From: a virus
DNA: 64,000 nt
Virus record (IMG/VR): IMGVR_UViG_3300001373_000002
Span: 1 to 64,000 of that record
Reading direction: 5' to 3' (one strand)
In this document: in pieces, positions 35,766 to 44,194 of the stretch
Layout of the letters: each line of letters opens with the position of its first letter
Position numbering within the stretch: the stretch's first letter is position 1
Position numbers and translations under genes: made by a program
Notes under the pieces: generated by a model
Told to the model about the DNA's origin: nothing
The model's input: only the letters and a program-made list of their open reading frames with translations
The model's database searches: none

Positions 35766-35812
35766 TTAATTATAGATATAATAAATAGAGAAAGTACGAA
35801 GGAGGAAATGAG

Positions 35813-36247
35813 TTGAATCACGAGTGTATAAAACTAGATAAGATAGAAGCTATTGATGACAAGGTAAATAAATTATCAGACAATTTAAAGAATTCAGAAT
35901 ACAGACTTGATAGATTGTTTGAAATTACTGGATGTATGCAAAAAATGGAATCATATGTTATTATGCTTATCGACGCAGCTGACGTGCAGAACAAGTTTAA
36001 TGATGGATTTGTAGATTCTGTCAACCAGATATCACACACATTAAGAGCTATATCTGACACTAGCAATATCGCAATAATTGGGATGAACAAGTTAACAGAG
36101 AAGATTTTAAAAGTAGAGGAAGATTCTAAGATAACAATAGAAGCTACCAATATAATACCTTTTATCAAGAAACATGGTGGTAAAATTATTACTGGAATAA
36201 TAGTAGGAATAACAGCTATAATTGCAAAGCTACAAGGTATTTTTTAA
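35813..36247 (+). CDS. XhlA-like coiled-coil membrane protein
   Basis: Starts with TTG at 35813 behind AAGGAGG (an ATG at 35808 is out of frame). The 144-residue product has a charged coiled coil (residues 5-110) and one C-terminal membrane segment (KIITGIIVGITAIIAKL, about 124-140). This plan resembles XhlA-type proteins that work with holins in Gram-positive phage lysis. It is the first gene of the lysis module, before a small membrane protein and the endolysin. Confidence 0.6.
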   Translation: MNHECIKLDKIEAIDDKVNKLSDNLKNSEYRLDRLFEITGCMQKMESYVIMLIDAADVQNKFNDGFVDSVNQISHTLRAISDTSNIAIIGMNKLTEKILKVEEDSKITIEATNIIPFIKKHGGKIITGIIVGITAIIAKLQGIF

Positions 36248-36260
36248 GGAGGAGTTTAGG

Positions 36261-36458
36261 ATGAGGAGTAAAGTTATTAAGTTGCTAACAGTTAAATCTA
36301 TTACTACATTAATGATGATGGCTGTATTTTGTTACTTATCAATAACGCAAGCAGTAAATACGCAGCAATTCTTAACAGTGTTTACAATGGTTATATCATT
36401 TTATTTTGGTACTCAGGCAAACAAAACAGATGGAAAAATAGTTAGAGAGGATGAATAG
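36261..36458 (+). CDS. Holin-like small membrane protein
   Basis: Start at ATG 36261 behind TAAGGAGGAG. The 65-residue protein has two membrane segments (residues about 10-30, LTVKSITTLMMMAVFCYLSIT, and about 34-52, FLTVFTMVISFYFGTQ) and a short charged tail. Size, topology and location directly before the endolysin fit a class II holin that opens the cytoplasmic membrane. Experimental support would be needed to separate it from an antiholin. Confidence 0.65.
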   Translation: MRSKVIKLLTVKSITTLMMMAVFCYLSITQAVNTQQFLTVFTMVISFYFGTQANKTDGKIVREDE

Positions 36459-36460
36459 TT

Positions 36461-37240
36461 ATGAATCAAAAAGGATTTGAATTATTAAAAGTTTTAGAAG
36501 GGTGTAGTCTTAAGGCTTATAAACTTGAAGGCGAGAAATACTTTACAATTGGATACGGTTATAGCTTTGACGAGTCAATAACAGAAGACACAGTTTGGAC
36601 ACAAAAACATGCAGAAGAGATGTTAATGAAATCTGTTGGCAAATATGAAGATTATGTTCACATACACGCTGGAAGATATGGATTTAATTTCAACGAGAAT
36701 CAAATATCAGCATTAACTTCATATTGTTACAATCGTGGCGAAGGTGGAATCATAGAACTTTTGGGCGTAAGCAAAACAATCGAAGATGTATCAGAGAATA
36801 TCGTTGAGTACTGGGGGCGTTCTTACAGATATAAAAATGCGCTAATCGAAAGACGTAAAAAGGAAAAGATTTTATTTGACACAAAAGTAAATAGTGATAC
36901 CAAAGTAAATATAGTAAAACATACAACAAAAGTATCAAAAGGTGATATCGTTAAGTCTATGCAAAATGCTCTGAATTTAAGCTATGACAGTAAATTAGCG
37001 GTTGATGGTAAGATTGGAATGAAGACATTGAAAGTATTAAAATCTACATTTGTAAAAAATAGAACTGAAAACGAATATGCAAAATGGGTTCAATCAAGAC
37101 TTAAAGAACGTGGGTATTGCATTAAAGTTGACGGAATTTTTGGCGATGAAAGCGAGAAGGTACTTAGGTCATTCCAAAGAAATAATAAAATTAAAGTAGA
37201 TGGTATCTGCGGATATTATACAGTTACTAGATTAGTATAA
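36461..37240 (+). CDS. Endolysin: GH24 muramidase with peptidoglycan-binding domain
   Basis: A 259-residue protein. Residues 1-145 are a T4-type lysozyme (GH24): catalytic Glu13 in LEGCSLKAYKLEG, then FTIGYGYS (28-35) and NENQISALTSYCYNRGEGG. Residues 165-259 hold one or two PG_binding_1 modules (KSMQNALNL ... AVDGKIGMKTL; WVQSRLKERGYCIKVDGIFGDES). It should cut the glycan strand of peptidoglycan at the end of infection. It lacks a signal peptide and needs a holin, which fits its upstream neighbours. Confidence 0.93.
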   Translation: MNQKGFELLKVLEGCSLKAYKLEGEKYFTIGYGYSFDESITEDTVWTQKHAEEMLMKSVGKYEDYVHIHAGRYGFNFNENQISALTSYCYNRGEGGIIELLGVSKTIEDVSENIVEYWGRSYRYKNALIERRKKEKILFDTKVNSDTKVNIVKHTTKVSKGDIVKSMQNALNLSYDSKLAVDGKIGMKTLKVLKSTFVKNRTENEYAKWVQSRLKERGYCIKVDGIFGDESEKVLRSFQRNNKIKVDGICGYYTVTRLV

Positions 37241-37245
37241 ATAAA

Positions 37246-37273
37246 AGTGCCATATCTTAATTGGTGTGGCACT
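37246..37273 (+). other. Hairpin between endolysin and esterase genes
   Basis: AGTGCCATATC (37246-37256) pairs with GGTGTGGCACT (37263-37273) over a 6-base loop, with two G-U pairs. No uridine run follows. It separates the lysis module from the last late gene. Confidence 0.55.
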
Positions 37274-37314
37274 ATACTTATGATAAAAACAAACATTAAA
37301 AGGGAGGACATAAT

Positions 37315-39654
37315 ATGTACGCAGAAATCAATGATTTAGAAAATATATCTGGAAGTGTACAAACTACAGATTTAATAGTAATAGACAGAAATGATGGGCA
37401 AGACGCAAAAAATGCAAACATGTCACAAGTAAAAGAATATATGTGGAGAGATTTAGTACAAAGCGGAGGTGCTCCTACAAATCTTGCACTTGTATACGAC
37501 ACAGTTGACGACATGAAAGATTCCACAGCTACAGTTGGAACTAAGGTTAAGACTTACGGTTATTATGTATTAGGCGACGGAGGTGGTGCTGATTATGTAA
37601 TTTATGCATCTACATCAGAAGGGACTAGTTTCTATATAACACTTAATAATGGCAATAAGGCTGTTTTGGCTGATAGAGAAGTACATCCATTACAGGTAGG
37701 ATTTAGAACTAACTTAACAGATTTAGATACTATTGTAAAAGTTGATGCTAACTGGTTAATATTGAAAAATTTAATAGCAGACTTGAAAACAAACAAGACT
37801 AGAGATATGGTAAAATTTGACAGATTACTTAGCCTTAACAGAGTTTATACCGAGTGGATCAGTAACAGAAATTGTCCGATTGGCTTTTATAGTGACAGTA
37901 CAACAGATGGAGCTACTACTACTGGTCATGTAAAAAACACTTATAGCGATGCTACATTTAAAGTTACAATAAACGATTCTCCGAACGCATATCCTACAAA
38001 ATTGGTAGACTATATAAAAATGGCAAGCAATAAGCCTTCGATTCCAGTATCATGTTACAATGGTGGATTTGATGGTATGTCATTTGTTAGCGGATTCGGT
38101 CTTAGATATTGGTATAATACTTGGTTTAGAGGATTGTTAGGAAGTAACGTAGATTATTCAGATGTAAGAATGATTGTGATAGGATTCGGAACTAATGATA
38201 TTAAAAATGCTGGAAATACTGCCCCAGTTGTAGATTCGTTTTCAAGAGACTTAGAGTGTGCTATAATTGACAGTTTTCTGCGTGGAGTTCAGCCAGTAAT
38301 TCAGTCTCCAGTTATTAATAGTAGACGTGTTGGATCTACGGTAAATTCTATCAACGGCGACGAAACAATTACTATAATAGAAAGTGTAGAAAAGGAGTTA
38401 TGCTTGAAATATAATCTTGAGTATATAAGTATGAGAGATCCTCTTGATAATATACTAGATATGTATACAGTTCTTAATTTTGGAGATTTCATGTCTGCTA
38501 CAGATATGCTACATCCGACAGATATGGGACATAGACTTCATGCTGGATATCTTTGCACTTTGTTAAATCCTAATATTGCCAAGATAGACGAGAATAAATC
38601 ACTTAAAACTTTATGGGCTGGACATCCCAACTTTGTAATGAATCCAACAGAAATAATTGCACCTGTAGTATGGGATGGAACTGTACTTAAAGAGATTCCA
38701 GATCCATATAATGCACCAGAAACCTATTATTATGATTGGGCTGCGTCTGAAGGCAATACTAAAGTTTATGGCGATTTATTAATGCAATTTCCATGTTGGT
38801 GCGATAGACCTACTGCTTTATATTATAACAAGATAGACAATGATGATACCACTGGCAGAAATATAGATGTATATTCAACAATAGTAAATACCACTGAGAC
38901 GCTCACAGTCGTTCAAGAAAGCTATGTTCAGCCAGAGACTACTTACTATTCAGATAAGACATTTGTGTGCCTTCTACCAGCTGGATTAAGCCATATAAAG
39001 GTATATGCTAACCATAAAGCTTCTAATCAGAGAGTTGGATCGTTTTATTTAGCCGAAGTTAACGAACAGTTCTTATTCGAACTTGGACGTGGAAGTTCTA
39101 CTTCTAACTACTATACAAAGCTTATAAACTTTCATCCAGTATTCAGCACATATACTAGCAAGATGACGAGACGTAAAAATTCTTTAATTGAATATTATAA
39201 TGGAGCAGACGGAACTGCCGTTAACATAAGTTTTAAGTTGATAACTCCGCTAGACACTGTTACTAGTTATGTAGTTTATAGTCATTTTAACGATGTTCAA
39301 GCATATAAGGATTGTTATAATAGTATTGTAATTCTTAATAATACAGTAACTCTTAGAACTAGGACATTGGCTGCGACAAATATTATAAACACACAAACAA
39401 TAGCTGGATTAAATGCATTGTTAGTTTCTGGAGCGGAAGTTCTTATAACTTATATATCAAACTTTTCTGGAGGCGGAGGAGTTTCTGTGAGAATGTATGT
39501 AGACGGAACTCTTAAGTATACGTACACATCAACAGTATTGGGACAGATATGGACAGAAGGATATGATTTGGCTATACCTTCAATACTAGCTAAAGATTTA
39601 TGCATAGCTACCAAAGTTCCAGTTGATGGATTTGATTTGATTTATTTAATATAA
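37315..39654 (+). CDS. Tail spike with SGNH/GDSL esterase domain
   Basis: A 779-residue protein behind GGGAGG. Residues 50-115 have the GDGGGADYVIY segment common at the start of phage tail spikes. Residues 185-430 are an SGNH hydrolase: block I GFYSDS with Ser195, block II YNGGFDG, block III GFGTND (290-295), block V DMLHPTD with Asp397 and His400. The rest is beta-rich, probably glycan binding. Such enzymes remove acetyl groups from surface polysaccharides, which would complement the two GH5 enzymes. There is no signal peptide. It stands after the endolysin, apart from the other fibre genes, and is followed by a strong terminator. Confidence 0.85.
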   Translation: MYAEINDLENISGSVQTTDLIVIDRNDGQDAKNANMSQVKEYMWRDLVQSGGAPTNLALVYDTVDDMKDSTATVGTKVKTYGYYVLGDGGGADYVIYASTSEGTSFYITLNNGNKAVLADREVHPLQVGFRTNLTDLDTIVKVDANWLILKNLIADLKTNKTRDMVKFDRLLSLNRVYTEWISNRNCPIGFYSDSTTDGATTTGHVKNTYSDATFKVTINDSPNAYPTKLVDYIKMASNKPSIPVSCYNGGFDGMSFVSGFGLRYWYNTWFRGLLGSNVDYSDVRMIVIGFGTNDIKNAGNTAPVVDSFSRDLECAIIDSFLRGVQPVIQSPVINSRRVGSTVNSINGDETITIIESVEKELCLKYNLEYISMRDPLDNILDMYTVLNFGDFMSATDMLHPTDMGHRLHAGYLCTLLNPNIAKIDENKSLKTLWAGHPNFVMNPTEIIAPVVWDGTVLKEIPDPYNAPETYYYDWAASEGNTKVYGDLLMQFPCWCDRPTALYYNKIDNDDTTGRNIDVYSTIVNTTETLTVVQESYVQPETTYYSDKTFVCLLPAGLSHIKVYANHKASNQRVGSFYLAEVNEQFLFELGRGSSTSNYYTKLINFHPVFSTYTSKMTRRKNSLIEYYNGADGTAVNISFKLITPLDTVTSYVVYSHFNDVQAYKDCYNSIVILNNTVTLRTRTLAATNIINTQTIAGLNALLVSGAEVLITYISNFSGGGGVSVRMYVDGTLKYTYTSTVLGQIWTEGYDLAIPSILAKDLCIATKVPVDGFDLIYLI

Positions 39655-39655
39655 C

Positions 39656-39700
39656 AAAATAGGATAGTTGAGATTGGTTTTCTCTTCTATCCTATTTTTT
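39656..39700. terminator. Bidirectional terminator between late and early regions
   Basis: AAAATAGGATAG (39656-39667) pairs perfectly with CTATCCTATTTT (39687-39698), with an inner GAGA/TCTC pairing (39670-39673/39681-39684). A T-run (39695-39700) serves the plus strand and the A-run on the other side serves the minus strand. It lies exactly between two converging transcription units. Confidence 0.9.
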
Positions 39701-39705
39701 ACATT

Positions 39706-40251
39706 TTATCCAATTATATAACTTTTGTTAAACATTGCTCTTCTTGGGCATTTTATTTCGATATATTTCCCGTCTACGTATTGCCACCACTCTCTGTCTG
39801 ATATCTTAGAGTACAATCCCTCTTCTATTTTTTCAACTACAACATACTTATATGCTTCGTCGTGAAGGTCGCTTACTATGTCATGTGCACATTCCGCTAT
39901 GTCGTCAAAGAATCCAAAACATTTTCTTGTAGAATCATTTACGTCGTCAATATCTTTAAGCCCAATAACTAAATATATATATGGTATCGGTGGAGATTCT
40001 GGTTCTTCTGGTGGACAATACTCTTTAAAATCTCTGTCTATAGATCCTTTTATTACTATTGATGTGTTACAATTAGTGCATTTATACACTCTACTTCCAT
40101 TTCTAGTTACGCTTGATTTAGTTAACGGAGAATCACACATATAGCATTTTCCGCCATTATACTTTAAATCTACCAACTTATTTATTCTAGTTCCAAATAA
40201 ATATATTATTACACAAAATATAGTTAAATACATAATAGCTTCATATTGCAT
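39706..40251 (-). CDS. Membrane-anchored zinc-ribbon protein
   Basis: A 181-residue protein with AGGAGG upstream. Residues 4-21 form one membrane segment (EAIMYLTIFCVIIYLFG); next comes a zinc ribbon with CYMCDS and CTNCNTS (about 36-62), a Pro-rich linker (PPEEPESPPIP) and a C-terminal cytoplasmic mixed domain. It is the last gene of the leftward region. Function unknown. Confidence 0.65.
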   Translation of the reverse strand: MQYEAIMYLTIFCVIIYLFGTRINKLVDLKYNGGKCYMCDSPLTKSSVTRNGSRVYKCTNCNTSIVIKGSIDRDFKEYCPPEEPESPPIPYIYLVIGLKDIDDVNDSTRKCFGFFDDIAECAHDIVSDLHDEAYKYVVVEKIEEGLYSKISDREWWQYVDGKYIEIKCPRRAMFNKSYIIG

Positions 40252-40277
40252 ATCAAATCCTCCTAATTAAATCTTTC

Positions 40278-40592
40278 TCAGTCTTTATTTAAAAAATTTT
40301 CATGTATCTTTCTTGTACTTTCAATGCCACACTTGATAAAATCGGTAAATCTATTTATCTTATCTAGTGCAATGTCTACTTGTTCAATATTCCTACTTAA
40401 ATTCCATTTTTCAATTTCGATTAAATCCTTAAATCCGTCACTTAAATTTTCGACACTTTGTTCCATTGTTATCTGTAGTTCTTTGCTTGCCTTCTTTAAG
40501 TCTGACAAAGTATTCAATGCAACATCTAAATCCTCGTCAATCATTTTTTGTATTCTCTTCCCAGTATCTACTATATCGTCTAACGTACGCAT
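40278..40592 (-). CDS. Coiled-coil hypothetical protein
   Basis: A 104-residue, fully helical, charged protein (KASKELQITMEQSVENLSDGFKDLIEIEKWNLSRNIEQV) with AAAGGAG upstream. No membrane segment. It follows the SleB-like gene, separated from it by a strong hairpin (40622-40657). Function unknown. Confidence 0.6.
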   Translation of the reverse strand: MRTLDDIVDTGKRIQKMIDEDLDVALNTLSDLKKASKELQITMEQSVENLSDGFKDLIEIEKWNLSRNIEQVDIALDKINRFTDFIKCGIESTRKIHENFLNKD

Positions 40593-40621
40593 TATAGCCT
40601 TTCTCCTTTTGTTTTTTTATT

Positions 40622-40657
40622 TTCACAAGCAGCCATATATAATCAACCACTTGTGAA
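40622..40657 (-). other. Hairpin after the SleB-like gene
   Basis: TTCACAAG (40622-40629) and CTTGTGAA (40650-40657) pair perfectly, and the stem can continue inward with G-U pairs. In the direction of minus-strand transcription no uridine run follows, so it is more likely an RNA-stability or attenuation element than a full terminator. Confidence 0.5.
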
Positions 40658-40664
40658 TTTAGTA

Positions 40665-41450
40665 CTACTTATAAAACTTCTGTCCACTCGAATTTACATA
40701 TGTACAGTTCAAACTATTCCACCATCTCATGTCTCCGACTAGACTTGGCTCACAAAAATATACTGCTCCATTCGTGAAGTCTTTTGAATATAAAGCTTTA
40801 TTAACAGCATTCTTAGTAGATTCTGTAACTTTTACGCTATAATATCTACCATCTGAAATTGGAGAAAACTGACTTCGTTGAAACACAACACCTTTTATAG
40901 TGTCTGGAAATTGATTGCTTTTAATCCTATTCAATACAACAAAACATATTGACATTTTTGCATTAATATTGCCACCAGTTTCTTCGGCTTCAACTATCCT
41001 ATATAGAATATTCAGATCGTTTTGTGAAAATTTCCAACCATTACTGTTACTCTCCTTTTTAACAACCCTCTTAGACTTTTTAATTACTTTTTTCTTAACT
41101 GGTTTAGCGGTAGCATGTACTTTATGACTTCTTACAATCTTTGGCTTTTTAACAACCTTGCTCTTTCTTACTACTGGAGTATGGGTTTTAGTTACCACAT
41201 TTTTAACTATTTTCTTTACCACTAAACTTTTTGTGGGGGCTGGCAATGAATCAGAATCTTCGCTACCCTCCTTGTTGTCTTTTTTTTCGATACCTAAGCT
41301 TTTATGTTCTGCTGACATTAATACTTTATCAGTTTTTACGAACTTTGTATTAGAACGAGTACTTGATTCAGAATAACAAATCATTGGTGTAGATAATACT
41401 CCAACTAAAACAGTTAACGCAAAGGTACGACTTAGTCTCCTCTTTTTCAT
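40665..41450 (-). CDS. Exported SleB-type cell wall hydrolase
   Basis: A 261-residue protein with AAAGGAG upstream. Residues 1-27 are a Sec signal peptide (basic KKRRLSRTF, hydrophobic ALTVLVGVLSTPMI). A long Lys/Val-rich linker (about 75-130) follows, then a SleB/Hydrolase_2 domain: LYRIVEAEETGGN with the candidate catalytic Glu, ICFVVLNRIKSNQFPDTIKGVVFQ, QFSPISDGRYY and AVYFCEPS. SleB domains are lytic transglycosylases for peptidoglycan. It is encoded with early/middle genes rather than with the lysis module, and it would be secreted without a holin. Roles in wall remodelling, exclusion of other phages or helper lysis are open. Confidence 0.85.
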   Translation of the reverse strand: MKKRRLSRTFALTVLVGVLSTPMICYSESSTRSNTKFVKTDKVLMSAEHKSLGIEKKDNKEGSEDSDSLPAPTKSLVVKKIVKNVVTKTHTPVVRKSKVVKKPKIVRSHKVHATAKPVKKKVIKKSKRVVKKESNSNGWKFSQNDLNILYRIVEAEETGGNINAKMSICFVVLNRIKSNQFPDTIKGVVFQRSQFSPISDGRYYSVKVTESTKNAVNKALYSKDFTNGAVYFCEPSLVGDMRWWNSLNCTYVNSSGQKFYK

Positions 41451-41494
41451 ATACTATCTCCTTTTGTTTTTATAGCATTTACACAAACACTATA

Positions 41495-41647
41495 TTATTC
41501 TTCCAATATAAGGTCTAGCGTACATAGATAGCATATCTGGGAGTCTTCTAACAACACATATATATCTTTACCATTTAAACTAATTATACTTCTTACTTTC
41601 CCTTTACGCTTTGTTATAGTCTCTACGTAATCGCCAATTTCGACCAT
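41495..41647 (-). CDS. Small SH3-like hypothetical protein
   Basis: A 50-residue protein (MVEIGDYVETITKRKGKVRS...) too short for usual gene cut-offs, with GAGGAGGAAT before its ATG at 41647. The pattern GDYVETITKRKGKVRSI ... DIYVLLEDSQICYL is a small five-strand barrel (SH3 or KOW-like). It lies between the 107-residue protein and the SleB-like gene and is downstream of an internal promoter. Confidence 0.6.
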   Translation of the reverse strand: MVEIGDYVETITKRKGKVRSIISLNGKDIYVLLEDSQICYLCTLDLILEE

Positions 41648-41651
41648 TGGA

Positions 41652-41972
41652 TTATTCCTCCTCGGTTACAATACTTATTTTGTTAGATATAATGTTGTCC
41701 ATTATTTCCTTTCCGATTTCTTGTATTGTGAACCTTGTATTAATAATAACATAGATATTGCATAATGTCAATAGTATTTTTGAAATTTTTACAATATCTT
41801 CTATAAAAAATATAACATCGGTGTCATTAGCGTTGGAATTAAATGTTGCAATTTTAGTATCTGACGATATAATATCTTTAGACAAGTCTAATTCGTCTAC
41901 ATAAAATCCGTCTCTTAGGCTTAAAAATATAATATACTCTTTATTGGTTAGATAAATACTTTTGGCAAACAT
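41652..41972 (-). CDS. Hypothetical protein
   Basis: A 106-residue protein. Its ATG overlaps the stop of the metallophosphoesterase-HAD gene (TGATG), showing translational coupling. The sequence is mixed alpha/beta (IIFLSLRDGFYVDELDLS, DVIFFIEDIVKISKILLTLCNIYVIIN). A promoter lies within it at 41743-41771. No family recognised. Confidence 0.5.
   Translation of the reverse strand: MFAKSIYLTNKEYIIFLSLRDGFYVDELDLSKDIISSDTKIATFNSNANDTDVIFFIEDIVKISKILLTLCNIYVIINTRFTIQEIGKEIMDNIISNKISIVTEEE
41743..41771 (-). promoter_or_regulatory. Sigma-A type promoter (leftward)
   Basis: Reads on the minus strand as TTGACA (41766-41771), 17 bases, TATTAT (41743-41748). It lies inside the 107-residue gene and would drive the SH3-like gene and the SleB-like gene independently. 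Confidence 0.5.
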
Positions 41973-43093
41973 CACTTAATCCCTTTGATGGTAGTATATA
42001 AATCATCGTACGATTCACATCTTATCCCATCCCAATCGCTATTAAATGCATATTTCTTACCAAAACAAATATCAACATCTGCGTTAGAAGTCTTAAGATT
42101 AGAACCAAGATCGTCTATAAAAATACCATTCATCATATTTATAGAAGATTTATCCTTGTATTTGTTCTCGTCAAGTAAAATTAGATTTGCATATGGAAAA
42201 ATTCTTCCTAGTAATTCCGACTTACCTTTTAGATTTTTGTCAGTACCAATAGTTACAAAATTAATTTCATATCCATCGTCGTACAACTTGTTAATTACCT
42301 CTTCTGAATTTTCAAAGAAATGCATATTTTCTTTATTAAAAAACCTGTCATCGTTGAAATATCCTTTTATGGTTTCCATTTTACAATTTACTTCTTCAAA
42401 ATCCCAACTCACAACAATATTAGGATCAATATCTGTATCAAAGTCTTTGTTGTACATTCCAACTACAGTTTTAAATGTATCGTTTAATGTTCCGTCAAAG
42501 TCAAAGAATAGTCTTTTTAGATATCTTTTATCTGTAGACCACTTATCGATTATCTCGTCTAGCGTAACTGGAGCGTAATCATAAAACATGCATCCAACAT
42601 TATAAGCATTACACTCATATCCGTTATTATTTAAATCCCTAATCATCTTAAGAGCTACATCGTGCTCTGGGGTTTTGTGAAAATGTCCATATAGATGAAT
42701 TCCACCATGATAATGACCGTCATAAAATGGCATTAAGTAATGTGAAAGCACAACTTTCTTTGTTTCTCCATTGTTTAACGTAACAGATATTTTGGAATAG
42801 TCTGAAATCCCATTGAAAGCTTTTTTGTTAGTTCCATTGCTTAGGAATTTATCATGATTTCCAGTTACTATATTAATCTGTCCGTTAAGTTTCTTTAAAA
42901 GACTAGGGACATCGTCGTGTCTCCAAATCATATCGCCAAGAACATATACAACTCCATCTTTTGGCACTTTTTCATTCCATCGTCTTATAAGCTCGTTTTC
43001 CATTTCTTCTGTGTCTCTGAATGGTCTGTCATCGAATCCTATACAGTTATAATGTCCTATGTGTAAATCTGATGTAAAAAAAACTTTGCTCAT
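41972..43093 (-). CDS. Metallophosphoesterase fused to HAD-type 5'-nucleotidase
   Basis: A 373-residue two-domain enzyme. Residues 1-185 are a calcineurin-like phosphoesterase with all metal motifs: DLHIGH (9-14), GDM (near 53), GNHDK (near 78), SHY and GHFHKTP. Residues 192-373 are a HAD phosphatase: FFDFDGTLND (motif I), a cap region, VTIGTDKN and IFIDDLGSNL. The HAD part resembles 5'(3')-deoxyribonucleotidases. Fusion of these two phosphatases is unusual. It may act on nucleotides or on RNA/DNA ends; the neighbouring kinase, phosphatase and ligase genes make end processing possible. Confidence 0.85.
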   Translation of the reverse strand: MSKVFFTSDLHIGHYNCIGFDDRPFRDTEEMENELIRRWNEKVPKDGVVYVLGDMIWRHDDVPSLLKKLNGQINIVTGNHDKFLSNGTNKKAFNGISDYSKISVTLNNGETKKVVLSHYLMPFYDGHYHGGIHLYGHFHKTPEHDVALKMIRDLNNNGYECNAYNVGCMFYDYAPVTLDEIIDKWSTDKRYLKRLFFDFDGTLNDTFKTVVGMYNKDFDTDIDPNIVVSWDFEEVNCKMETIKGYFNDDRFFNKENMHFFENSEEVINKLYDDGYEINFVTIGTDKNLKGKSELLGRIFPYANLILLDENKYKDKSSINMMNGIFIDDLGSNLKTSNADVDICFGKKYAFNSDWDGIRCESYDDLYTTIKGIK

Positions 43094-43096
43094 CTA

Positions 43097-44071
43097 CTAA
43101 TCATCCTCCTCTTCTGGAAATGTTGCTATGTCATCCCAATTGCTTGTATCAAATGGTATATCGTCACATATGAAATTAGACATCCGTTCGCTAAGCGTTG
43201 TCGGTGTTATAGCACGATGAATAGCATCAATAGCACTATCGAGTCCAACGACGTGAGTCGGACTATTATATGTCGCACCTGCCAACGAATCTACTACATT
43301 GCCATTATTAAACATAATTGTACGAACATCATTAGTTGTAATATTAGAATCAACATAACCACTGCCATAATTACTGCTGAAATAACTATTAAAACTACTA
43401 GGCATATTATATAGTATATACTCTTCAAACTTAGACATATTAGTGTATTCTTTTGGAGACCTAGGTAATGTAGGTATACAGTTATATATCTTATTACTTA
43501 AATTTGAAAGTCTTCCATTCATATATTCTGCACAGTCAACAACGTTATTAATAACAGTATCTATTAAAATATCTACATGGCATGAATTGATGTTATAAAA
43601 ATCATAATTATCAGCTGTCATCCTTCTTTCAATTTCTTCTTGAGAATCTCCTCTTGACAACAATCTAATTTTGGTCTCTTGGTCGGTACATTTAACTAAT
43701 ACAGACGCAAAATTTATACTAGTATTATTAGATACCGCACGAAGACCGTCTGGGTTAAGAATCAAAACATTATTCATTCCAGAAAGCATCTTGGTCAAAG
43801 GAGTTCCATAAAAGCATTTTCCAAACGAAGCATCATAACTTGTAGTTTCTAAAAACACACCTTTGTGATTCATATTATCAAATTCTTCTTCCGATACAAA
43901 ATGATAATCAACTCCGTCAACCTCACCTTCTCGCATAGGTCTTGTCGTACAAGTAACCACTTTGTTCCATCCAAACTTGACCAACTCATTGACGATGGTC
44001 GTCTTACCGCTTCCACTTCTGCCGATTATTACACAGTTAAAGTTATTATTTTCACTTAAATTTCTAGGCAT
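43097..44071 (-). CDS. Guanylate kinase with C-terminal extension
   Basis: A 324-residue protein. Residues 1-185 are a guanylate kinase: P-loop IIGRSGSGKTT (15-25), the GMP-binding TCTTRPMREGEVDGVDYHF and the FLETTSYDASFGKCFYGT segment. It would convert GMP or dGMP to the diphosphate for phage DNA synthesis. The C-terminal 135 residues have no recognisable domain and are polar and Asn/Ser-rich. Typical guanylate kinases have about 200 residues, so the extension is phage-specific. AAAGGAGGG precedes the start. Confidence 0.85.
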   Translation of the reverse strand: MPRNLSENNNFNCVIIGRSGSGKTTIVNELVKFGWNKVVTCTTRPMREGEVDGVDYHFVSEEEFDNMNHKGVFLETTSYDASFGKCFYGTPLTKMLSGMNNVLILNPDGLRAVSNNTSINFASVLVKCTDQETKIRLLSRGDSQEEIERRMTADNYDFYNINSCHVDILIDTVINNVVDCAEYMNGRLSNLSNKIYNCIPTLPRSPKEYTNMSKFEEYILYNMPSSFNSYFSSNYGSGYVDSNITTNDVRTIMFNNGNVVDSLAGATYNSPTHVVGLDSAIDAIHRAITPTTLSERMSNFICDDIPFDTSNWDDIATFPEEEDD

Positions 44072-44085
44072 TAAAACCCTCCTTT

Positions 44086-44193
44086 CTATTTTTTATTTTT
44101 TCTTATCATACTTATAAATACAAGCAATATTCCAGTTGCAATAATTACTTGCGAAAATACAAGTGTAGAGTTAAAAAATCCTGCAAAATCCAT
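44086..44193 (-). CDS. Tiny membrane protein (35 residues)
   Basis: MDFAGFFNSTLVFSQ... with a single membrane segment (VFSQVIIATGILLVFISMI) and a basic C-terminus (RKNKK). AGGAG lies 8 bases before the ATG at 44193. It is one of three consecutive single-pass mini-proteins. Function unknown. Confidence 0.55.
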   Translation of the reverse strand: MDFAGFFNSTLVFSQVIIATGILLVFISMIRKNKK

Positions 44194-44194
44194 A

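Noticed and set aside
40665-41450. SleB-like gene taken as proof of a spore-forming host
   Set aside because: SleB domains occur in many phages and non-sporulating bacteria; it is only suggestive.
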